A stretch of DNA of 64,000 nt from Anaeramoeba flamelloides (lineage: Eukaryota > Metamonada > Anaeramoebidae). The stretch's first letter is position 1; each line of letters starts with the position of its first letter. The stretch covers positions 5,105,001-5,169,000 of the forward strand of contig JANTQA010000036.1 of the NCBI GenBank assembly GCA_027625915.1, in the 5' to 3' direction. A program made the translations under genes and the position numbers. This document shows, piece after piece, positions 1 to 8,584 of this stretch. The notes under the pieces were generated by a model that was not told the origin of the DNA, ran no database searches, and worked only from the letters and a program-made list of their open reading frames with translations.

Positions 1-360
1 ATATATATATATTGATAGATCTGTAAAATTTATGGAATTGTATGAACAAAATAAAAAACCAAAAATGTTACAATACCAAAAATTTTATCATGACTGATAT
101 TCAAAAAAACTCAAAAAACAGCATTTAATAGAAAAATATTTTATATAAAGTTGTAACTTATATAAATGAAAATTATACTTGGATATCCAAGATTTTGTTG
201 CTGATAGTCTAAAAAATTTTTATAATTGGTTATAAGTTAAAAATAAATTGAAAAAATCCAATAGTTAAAAAACAATTTCCCATCTACCTTTATGATTCAA
301 TATTTATTTAAAAAACCTATTCTTTTTAAAAATTATATAAAATAAAATTAAACAAAATAG

Positions 361-1467
361 ATTGGTGAAGAACTATCTGATTACATTATTGAAAAATATA
401 TAATCCAAGGAGGATTATTTCATTTAGAATTCCCAGATGAGATTTCAAAAGTATTAATAAAAAATTGGAAGATTAGTGAATTTTCTTCTGGGATGTTAGA
501 TGCAGCACAACAATATGTTTATGAAACATTGATCCAAAAGAATTATGCCTTATTTAAGGATTCTCTGATTTTCCAAGAATTATTAAATCTTGACTTTAAA
601 GAAAATTCACTTTATAATTATAGCGGATATAAGATGGGGGCTTTTATTTCAGAAACAAAGAACAACAAAATTTTAAACAGTTCATTTAAATTTAAAGGAA
701 CTGCAAGGAACCCAATCAAAATTATTGAAAATTTAATAGAAAATTTAATTGATACCCTAGATGCGCATTATTCTCGCAGAATGAACATGATTCATTGCGA
801 TTCTTTAGAAAGTTCCATTTTGTTTAAAAAATTTATCGTGGCCTCTGGAGAACTTCAAAAAGTGAATTTAAATTATATTCAAACATTACCAGATGAATCT
901 AAAAAAATATTTTTTATCAATCTATATAATATAATTTGTATACATTCCTTAGTTGTAAATCAATTTCCAACAACACCGAATTCATTATTACAGTTTTTGT
1001 CCACTAGTATCTACCAATTAGATTCTTCTTTCATTTCATTATCAGATATTAAATACCACATTTTACAATTATCTACAACAAATAAAAAAATTTCCAAATT
1101 GCCAATATTATGTGAACAAATACAAAAACTTGAAATTTCACAAGGAGATCCTAGAATACATTTTGCATTACTTTCATTATCTTCAGAAACCTGTCTTCTT
1201 CAGGCTTATACTTCTCAAAATCTTGATCAGCAATTGGATTTTGCGTCTCAGGAATTTTTGAAAAAGTATCTCTCAGTGGACAATGAAAAGAAAATAATTA
1301 ACCTACCTTATACAATAGAAGAGGGATACAAAGATTTTGGTTATAATCAGATGACAGTTTTAATATTTTTAAGAAATTTTTGGGAATTTGATGATCCCCT
1401 TTCTTTATATTCATATCAATTAAAATCACTGAAAACAAAAATTGAAATATATATCGAGTTGTATTAA
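361..1467 (+). CDS. RGS domain plus DUF547 protein (5' end missing)
   Basis: The open frame runs from a likely 3' splice site (AG at 359-360, after an AT-rich tract) to a TAA. The first internal ATG, at 493, cuts through a domain, so it is not the start. The first 75 or so residues match the second half of an RGS domain: a KYI..GG..FHLEFP segment, then a DAAQ.YVYETL helix and an LIFQELL helix. RGS domains speed GTP hydrolysis on G-alpha. The rest, from about residue 120, matches DUF547: LFINLYN-like core, SLSDIKYHIL, DPRIHFALLSLSSETC, then a C-terminal INLPYTIEEGYKDFG block. DUF547 has no settled function. The N-terminal half of RGS should lie in upstream exons. An open stretch at 11-94 with a helix like FMELYEQNKKPKMLQYQKFY is a weak candidate. 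A G-alpha gene lies 18.6 kb downstream. Confidence 0.7.
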   Translation: MGEELSDYIIEKYIIQGGLFHLEFPDEISKVLIKNWKISEFSSGMLDAAQQYVYETLIQKNYALFKDSLIFQELLNLDFKENSLYNYSGYKMGAFISETKNNKILNSSFKFKGTARNPIKIIENLIENLIDTLDAHYSRRMNMIHCDSLESSILFKKFIVASGELQKVNLNYIQTLPDESKKIFFINLYNIICIHSLVVNQFPTTPNSLLQFLSTSIYQLDSSFISLSDIKYHILQLSTTNKKISKLPILCEQIQKLEISQGDPRIHFALLSLSSETCLLQAYTSQNLDQQLDFASQEFLKKYLSVDNEKKIINLPYTIEEGYKDFGYNQMTVLIFLRNFWEFDDPLSLYSYQLKSLKTKIEIYIELY

Positions 1468-2382
1468 ATCTAGTTACTATTTAAAATTGAAATTTTAAAT
1501 TTTAATTTACAATAATATATATTAGATATCTCGTGTATCCCAAATAACCTAATTACACTTTTTATTATTATTTTCTTTTAATAATTTTATTTTTATTTTT
1601 TAACTTCGTTTTTTTTTTTGAATTGTTATGAAAAGAGTTTTGTATTTCACCATTTGAGAATAATATGGAGTTATTCTTCCCTTCAAAATAAAAGGTATTT
1701 TTAAACACAAAAGTGCCGATTATAATTTTTTCATTCAATTAAAAATCAAAGTTTTCAAGCCATCATCTGGTTGAAATAATAACATGTATGAGTAAATACT
1801 CAATAACTTTTAATGAAAAAATAACGTTCTAAGTCTACTAAAAATAGTAAACATATTTTAAAAATATTCTCTTCACCCTCTTTCAAGTAAACTTGAAAAT
1901 AATAATCTATGAAGTTCTTAATATCAACAAGTGTTATACAAATTTATTAAACAATGGATTGAAAAATAAAAAAAATGGTAAAGAACAAAAAAAAAAAAAA
2001 AATAGAAAAATGTTAAAAATAAATTTTATTTCATCAAAAGATAAAATTTTATATAATTTTGAAAATTTGTGAATGTAAAATAAATTATCACTTTTTTTCC
2101 ATTCCATTTCTCAGAAAAAAAATTTATTTCATTTCAAAGTAATTGTATTATAAAATTCTTTAGAGTGGAAAGTTATGATAAAGTAAATTTTAATTGATGT
2201 GGTAGTGTGGAATAAAAGTGTAAATTCAAATTCCATCATCACGTGCAATCTAAATAATAGATAGATCGATAGATCGATATACTTTTATATATATTTTTCA
2301 AAAATATATAATCAAATCGAAAAAAAAAACATTTTAAAATCTTGATTTAATTTTTTGAAAATCTAAAAAAAAAAATCCAAAA
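1468..2382. other. AT-rich intergenic DNA
   Basis: This is the spacer between two convergent genes. It has poly(A) and poly(T) runs and a short tetranucleotide array at 2257-2280, and I see no coding potential. Confidence 0.5.
2257..2280. repeat. Short GATA/GATC tetranucleotide array
   Basis: About six imperfect tandem units of ATAG/ATCG lie between the two convergent genes. It is a simple microsatellite. Confidence 0.6.
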
Positions 2383-3915
2383 TTAATTTTTATTTTCAAC
2401 GATTGAAATTATAGTAGCGATGGTACAAACAACACCAGTTACTATTCCAAAGATAAAAATCAAAACTGGAACGAGAAAAGGTTTGGAAAATTTCATAAAA
2501 TCAACAGTAAATTTGTGGAAATTTTTTTTTTTTAATTGTTTGGAGAGAGCATTCAAGATTTTAGTATATTCGTTCTCATTTGTATCCTTTTTCATATTTT
2601 TGTCGTCTTCGTCTTTAATGATACTGTCTATTTCTGAAACTTCTAAAATATTCTCTGAGTCGCTTTCCGAATCACGTGAATCAATTTGTTTTAGATTCAT
2701 CTTATTACCGGATTTGTAACTGGCAAAGTCGGGGAACTTAACCTCGATGTATCTGAGTTTTAAATAAAAAAGAGCAGGCAAAGAAAACATGACCAAGGAT
2801 CCGGCAATAGCAGAAGTTAAGTCGAAGGCGACCACGATATTTGGCACATATAGGCTACCGATAAGTGTAATCGCGAAAAGGACTGTTGAAATTACAAAAA
2901 ACTTCCATCCCTTCAGTTCCTGTGTTTTTGGCATGAAGGTTTCCACATAGGCGTCCCTTGTCACGAAGAAGAAAACTGGTGAAATGAAGCACATTGTAAT
3001 GCTCATAGCAATTCTGGCAGAATTGGCAATTCCGCTTGACTTTGAAAAGGAGTTTAACAAATCGCCGTCGGTTTTGTTAAAGAAAATGAAATAGCCAAAG
3101 AGCGAAATGATCGAATATACAGTAAACGAGATCCCAATGGCCGAGCCTGTGATGATGTTTGAACGCTTTTCGATGGGCTGCTTCAGGCCCTTCAGCACTG
3201 GGAAGAGGGCGGTATGGCAAATGAAGGCAAACGTTGCGATGGGCAAGGCCAAAAAGATCTCGATTGAGAAATGGAAATACTTGATCTCGTGCGCGTCAAA
3301 GCTGTCCTTGGAAAAGTGCCTGCACCCTTCAATAACTGTTGCCACCATTGTCCACGTGGCTGCAGATACGCCCAACGCAGACGTGAAGCTGAGCTTTGTT
3401 ATTTGCTTCACAAGGCAAAGTGGATAAATGATGACCAGCGACGCAAAGGTCACAAGCCACTTCTCGTCCCTCCAAATTGAATCCTTCGAAAGCCCGTTTC
3501 CCGCATAGCTACTAACTAAGTCTGGTAGAGAGTCTCCTAAAAATCTGATGTACCCGATCTGCGATCCCATACACAACAGAAAAATTATAAAGGTTGTAAA
3601 TCTTTTCCCTTTTTTTCCAAAAGTTAACGACGCCAGGTCACCATACGTCTGGATACGGTAGATCTTGGCGCACTTTGCCAAGAGCCGTAGGGTGTATTGG
3701 GACAGCATTGCTGATACAATTAAAATCAAGAGCCCTAAAATTAACCCCCCTGCCTTCAGCACAAAGGCAACAGAGACAGTGCCAATCCCCAAAATACTAC
3801 TCGTCTGGACAGAGATCCTTTTGAGGATTTGTGGGTTGTCTTCTGGTTTGTTTTTTGTTGATTCGTTTGTCGAATTCAAAAGCGGCCGTTTTTCACTCAA
3901 TTTGGTCTCACTCAT
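2383..3915 (-). CDS. Amino acid transporter, AAAP/SLC38-like
   Basis: An intact 510-residue single-exon gene of the Aa_trans (AAAP) family, which moves neutral amino acids across membranes by proton or sodium coupling. About ten hydrophobic segments span residues 38-395, in the family order. TM1 begins ILGIGTVSVAFVLKAGG, the family's unwound helix, and TM8 carries the ARIAMSITMCFISPVFFF pattern. A hydrophilic, acidic loop of about 75 residues (rich in DSES, DEDD and NENE) precedes a last membrane segment near 480-505, giving 11 in all. The cytosolic N-terminus carries E-K-R-P-L-L at residues 8-13, which fits an acidic dileucine sorting signal, so an endosomal or lysosomal place is possible (inference). 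The start ATG is followed directly by the expected N-terminus. Its 5' two thirds are visibly richer in G and C than the surroundings. The substrate cannot be told from sequence. Confidence 0.92.
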   Translation of the reverse strand: MSETKLSEKRPLLNSTNESTKNKPEDNPQILKRISVQTSSILGIGTVSVAFVLKAGGLILGLLILIVSAMLSQYTLRLLAKCAKIYRIQTYGDLASLTFGKKGKRFTTFIIFLLCMGSQIGYIRFLGDSLPDLVSSYAGNGLSKDSIWRDEKWLVTFASLVIIYPLCLVKQITKLSFTSALGVSAATWTMVATVIEGCRHFSKDSFDAHEIKYFHFSIEIFLALPIATFAFICHTALFPVLKGLKQPIEKRSNIITGSAIGISFTVYSIISLFGYFIFFNKTDGDLLNSFSKSSGIANSARIAMSITMCFISPVFFFVTRDAYVETFMPKTQELKGWKFFVISTVLFAITLIGSLYVPNIVVAFDLTSAIAGSLVMFSLPALFYLKLRYIEVKFPDFASYKSGNKMNLKQIDSRDSESDSENILEVSEIDSIIKDEDDKNMKKDTNENEYTKILNALSKQLKKKNFHKFTVDFMKFSKPFLVPVLIFIFGIVTGVVCTIATIISIVENKN

Positions 3916-4518
3916 TTTGATTGATTTGCTTTTTGCTTACAAAAATATTAAAACAAGAACGGTTTAAAAAGTAAAAATGAAAAATACTTTATTTATTTTT
4001 TCCTATTTGAGAGAAATTGAAATCAGTCAAAGGAGTAACTAACAAGAAAATTTCTTTTCAGAAAAATTAGAGTAAAAATTACTGATTTAGAGAATTAAAA
4101 CCGAAAAAATATTTTCAATTCCTTTTCCAGATTGGATATTGTTTTTTTAGTAAATAGAGTTTTCAATGAGATAGGTTGCAATTCGTTGCTTCTTTCTTTG
4201 AAAAAAGAAATTCGAAAAGAAGTGAAAATTTTTCCCATTTAAAATTCAAATAACAGCAAAGATTTTTCAATTCTCTTTCTTGAAAATATTTTTAGACTCT
4301 CTTGATTTACAATCCTTAATATCAAAAACATTTTTCAAATGGGTTTCATTGTAAACTAGTATTGAAAGTTCATTTTTTTTTTCAAATATTTTTTTAATTA
4401 TTTTTTTCTTCTTTTTATGTAAAAACTCAAGTCCAACAATTAGACTGATATTAGAATCAAAATATTATTTAAAACATAAAATTAATCCAAGGTTTCAATA
4501 TAATCAATTTATCCCCAA
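3916..4518. other. AT-rich upstream region of the transporter gene
   Basis: This region lies upstream of the minus-strand transporter. It has A/T runs only; I see no motif, ORF or repeat that I can support. Confidence 0.4.
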
Positions 4519-5690
4519 TTAGAATTTTAATTGTATAACTTTGTAAAATCTACTTTTTAGGATTTTTTGTAAGCTAAGATTTTTATATTCAAGTGTAATA
4601 CGCTTTAAGAGTTTAACAATAGGTATGAATCCAGTTTGAGAAATTTCAGTTTCAGTTATCTTGATTGATCCATTGGGAAGATGAAAAAAAATTGGTTGAA
4701 TAGAACTATTTGGAAAATATTTTGTTACTCAAACTTTTTTCAAATTATAAACAATGATAATTTTTTTCTATATGACAATTTTTTTCTTTAAAAGTTAATT
4801 CAGATCCATTTATTTCTTTTAATTTGTTTTGAATTTATAGTCCATCATTTTCATAATTTAGTACCCCTATTAAAAGTGAACAATATTTTCTATTATTTCT
4901 TTTTGTTTTACTTTTAAAAATATAGAAAGGACAATTTTTTTTTGAATTATTTTATTCTATCATAGAATTTATATTTGGTCAATTAGCAAATGTACCAACT
5001 TTTAAAAATTTTTGGACTTGATAACTGGTGTTATTTGAGTGAACCCAATAAAAAAATGCTGATTAAAATTCTAGGTAGGTAATATTAAAAACACCACCTA
5101 TTGAGAAACATAATTTGCCCATTTTCGAGAAATGAACAAAATTGCACGAGTTATTATTTGAAACAGGCTATTTAACACCAAAAATTAAAATAAAAAGTAA
5201 AATTTTAAAATGCACGACAAACAAATATATTTCGGATTTTATTCAGGAAAAGAAATAAAAAAAAAATTGTAAAAAATGCTACCAATTTTTTTTAATAATT
5301 TTGTAAAATTTTAACAAATACAGAATTTCCAAAAATCATCTTTAAATCACCAAACCCAAACAAATTGATCAATTTGATCCATAAATTTTCAACTGTCATT
5401 TTTTATTTTTATTACTTGTTAAAAACATTCAATTGAATGAGTCAGATGATTAAAAGACTCTTTTAATTTTTACCTTTTTTGAAAATTAGTATACGCTGCT
5501 ATACTTGATCTACATAAAATTTACTAATTTGACTTATCCCGCAACCATTCTAATTTTGATAATTCGAAACTCTCATCAATAATCTATAAAAAGTTATTTT
5601 GAATAACAAAAAATAACAATTCAAGATTTGAAAATAGCTAAAAAGGAAAGAGTAAGTGAGTGACAAGAAGTTGATCCAAAATATAAGTTA
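4519..5690 (-). pseudogene. Decayed coding-like region, family unknown
   Basis: The minus strand holds coding-like stretches broken by several stops and at least one frame change. The clearest piece, 4519-4728, gives 69 residues containing YFPNSSIQPIFFHLPNGSIK and a basic C-terminal half ending at a TAA. Above it, 4740-5160 reads in one frame as peptide of protein-like composition (KKNCPFYIFKSKTKRNN; LKEINGSELTFKEKNC) with stops scattered through it. A further piece near 5475-5590 reads ELSKLEWLRDK, followed by a GT that could be a splice donor. I do not recognise the family. It could be a dead host gene, an old mobile-element gene, or a gene with many short exons that I cannot join. Neighbours give no hint. 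Confidence 0.3.
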
Positions 5691-5828
5691 ATTAAATCAT
5701 TTTTATTGATATGCTATTTTTTATCATTTTTTTTTAGTCTAACCCGTAAGAAAATGATAACTATCTTAAATATTTTTAACTTATGAATAAATAATTTTGA
5801 TTTTAATTTTGGTGGAATAGATTTCTCT

Positions 5829-6145
5829 GGTGTTTGAGAGTTCTGTCATCATCGCCGATTACCTATGTTACTTTTTTGAGATTTTCAATTTTATTGGTGA
5901 AGTTTTCTAGGTTTTTTTGAGGTTTTATATTTTATTTGTAAAGTGTTCTAGGTTTTTTTGAGGTTTTATATTTTATTTCTAAAGTGTTCTAGGTTTTTTT
6001 GAGGTTTTCTAAATAAATAGAAAACTCAAAAAAACCTAACTAAAATCTATAGATTTTCCAAATAAATAAAAAACTCAAAAAAACCTAACGAAAATCAATA
6101 GGTTTTACTTATAAAACAGAAAACTCAAGGTACCCCAACGGCATC
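5829..6145. repeat. Foldback repeat with AGGTTTTTTTGAG tandem units
   Basis: The unit TCTAGGTTTTTTTGAGG is present three times in a tandem of about 50 bp spacing (5905-6012). It is followed by inverted versions (ACTCAAAAAAACCTA) at about 6025 and 6075, so the left half can fold on the right half. A related element lies at 38865-39515. Probably a non-autonomous foldback transposon. Confidence 0.6.
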
Positions 6146-7209
6146 TTTTTATTAATTCAAAAGATTTTATTAAAATTCATATATTATACTTTATCCTTTT
6201 AAATTTCTGAAAAAATAACAATAATTTTTTATAATTCTTGGATTTGTCTGAAAAAAATGATTTTCGAATCAAAATAAGAATGAAAAAAAAAAAAAGAAAT
6301 AAAAATTCTGAAATTAGAATTATAATTATAGTTAAAAAATGACTTTTTTCATGAGAAGATAATGATTTTGAATCCATTATATTTTGTAAAAATGATCATT
6401 TAATCCACACTTTAACATAAATTGATGTATTTAAAGCAGAAAAAAAAAATAATAAATTAGCACAAAAAGAACAATTTCATGATTTTCAAAATGTAAATTT
6501 GATAATTATAAAAATAAATGTTTGATTTTTTTTATTTCCGAAGTTTAGGGAATAATCTAGATAAATTTTAAATCAAAAAGAAAAAAATAATATTGTACCT
6601 GTAGTAACAAACATATTTCACAAAAAAATTATATAATATAATATAAAAAAAATCATTTGTCTTTTTAACAAAAAACGGGTATTATTTCAACATGTATTAA
6701 TGATTTGAATTTTTAATAAATTAAATTTGTTATATTTTTTTTAGGATTTAAAAATTCTATATCCAATTGAAGACTTATCCCTTTCGTTTGGTTTCTTCAA
6801 CCCTTTTATGGAAATTTTCAAGGACAAAATTGCACATAAAGATCTTTTTTTTTTTTAAATTTTTCATATATAAAATTAAAAAAAAAAATTGACAGAAAAA
6901 AAAGCAATTAAAAAGAAAAAAAAATACCCTTAAGTTATAGAATATTATTAGATTATGTGAGTATATTATTGTAAAACATTTTTAATAAAAGCTGACATAT
7001 AATTAGATACCCCCCACTAAAAGGGATTTATATTTTTGTAACAAAAAATTTGAAATTAAAAAAAAAAGCGGGGTTTCTTGTGTTTTCTATTATATTGGAA
7101 AGAATACACATTTTTAAAATAAATTCAATTGTTATGAAAAAATCAACGCTCTATGGAGAATGGTGATAATATACTTTTCGAGATTTAAAAAATATTGACA
7201 CGCTAGATA

Positions 7210-7720
7210 ATGTTAATCGAAGTTTTTTTTTTGAGGGTTTATTCCAGGATTATGGTCAAAAAAATATTTTCAAAATTTTGGATATAAAACATTTTTTCTA
7301 ATTTGACAAATTTTAGTTCAGCTTTTTTAAATATTTTTTTTCTTTTATTTTTCTTTTTCTTTTTCTTTTTTTTTTTTTTTTGAAAATTTTTTTTTATTTT
7401 TTTTGGTTTCTTTTTTTTTTTTGCGAAAGATTATGGAGAAAAAAAAAAAAATTCGAAAATGCAAATAATCACTAAGAATATTGAGACTATATATTGTTTA
7501 TTAAAATGAATTTAATTATTATTAAAAAATCTTTTTGTTAACTTTTTTTAGTTAAAGTTCAGTAATAAATAATTCGTAATGCTCATTTCTAAAATGGTGA
7601 CTCACTTTTCTTATTTTTTGGGTTTATTTTTTTTTAATTTTTAAAATATCATTTTATATATATTTAGAATGAGTTAAAAATGAATTAAAAATCAGCTTTA
7701 ATTATTTATTGTTCTTGAAT
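7210..7720 (+). repeat. Dispersed repeat, inverted relative at 45430-45975
   Basis: Matches the reverse complement of 45430-45975 over several blocks: AATGCTCATTTCTAAAAT, GTGACTCACTTTT and TTATTTATTGTTCTTGAATA occur in the same order. Both copies have a long A/T homopolymer in the same place. No coding capacity is seen. Confidence 0.6.
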
Positions 7721-7852
7721 AGTAAGGTTTTATTTTTTTTTTCAATTTATTATTTTAGTCGAGTCACACTATTCGAAATGATTATTATTGAGAAAAAAAA
7801 AACATATTATATAATTTTAAATTATGAAATTAAATACTTTTAGACAATTTAT

Positions 7853-8050
7853 TACAGTCAGTTTCACTTTTAAGGTACAAACTTTTAACGAAATTTAAAG
7901 CACAAAAAAATCTCAAATTATGGCACAAAATTTGTAAATTTTTTTTTTACAAATTATTTTACTAGAATTTGAATTTTGTGCCTTAATTTGAGATTTTTTG
8001 TGCCTTAAATTTGGGTGAAAATTTGTGCCTTAAAAGTGAAATTGACTGTA
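7853..8050. mobile_element. Hairpin MITE, family 1 (copy 1)
   Basis: An almost perfect palindrome of 198 bp. The arms run from TACAGTCAGTTTCACTTTTA inward and read back out as AAAAGTGAAATTGACTGTA, with the internal motif GGCACAAA / TTTGTGCC repeated three times per arm. The ends CAGTC...GACTG sit between TA dinucleotides, as expected for Tc1/mariner-mobilised MITEs, which duplicate TA on insertion. Confidence 0.85.
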
Positions 8051-8584
8051 TACTTCAAACCTTTCAATCCAAAAAATTGTCACTTATATTTTCAAAATAT
8101 CTTTTTCCACTTTATTAATTAAATTGGTATATTTTTTTAATTGTTTTATCACTCTAAATATCCACACATACAGATATTTCACCTCAAAAAATTAAAATAT
8201 GGTTATAATTTCTTGATTATTTTGGAAAAATATTAAAAAAAAAATAAAGAATTAAATCAAAATAACGAGGTATTTATTTTTCATGTTTTTTTAAAATTTT
8301 GAGTTTTTAATAATATTTTATATTTTTTTTTCAAAAACAAAAAACCAAAGAAGTAAATCAATAATTAAAAATATAAAAATGAAAGAAATTGATTAACTTA
8401 ATTTCTTTTTGTTTTTTTTTTAAAAAACAATATTGTAATAAAATTTTGTAATTATAATAAATCGTTTATGAAATTCCATCCATCATATAAAAAAAATTAT
8501 AAGAAATGAAACGTATTTACAATCACCACCATAATGATAAGAATACAAAATATGAAAAGAATAAAAATAAAAAAAAAAATAAGA

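Larger units (their letters stand above)
5691..8584. other. Repeat-bearing intergenic DNA
   Basis: This gap holds a foldback repeat (5829-6145), a dispersed repeat (7210-7720) and a hairpin MITE (7853-8050), listed separately. The rest is homopolymer-rich AT sequence. The longest minus-strand open stretch (6177-6377) is a poly-Phe/Ile/Lys artefact of that composition. Confidence 0.45.

Noticed and set aside
1-360. In-frame peptide pieces before the RGS exon, vaguely like a HECT-type segment
   Set aside because: Interrupted by stops within 30 codons and similarity is impressionistic; only the first piece is mentioned as a weak exon candidate.
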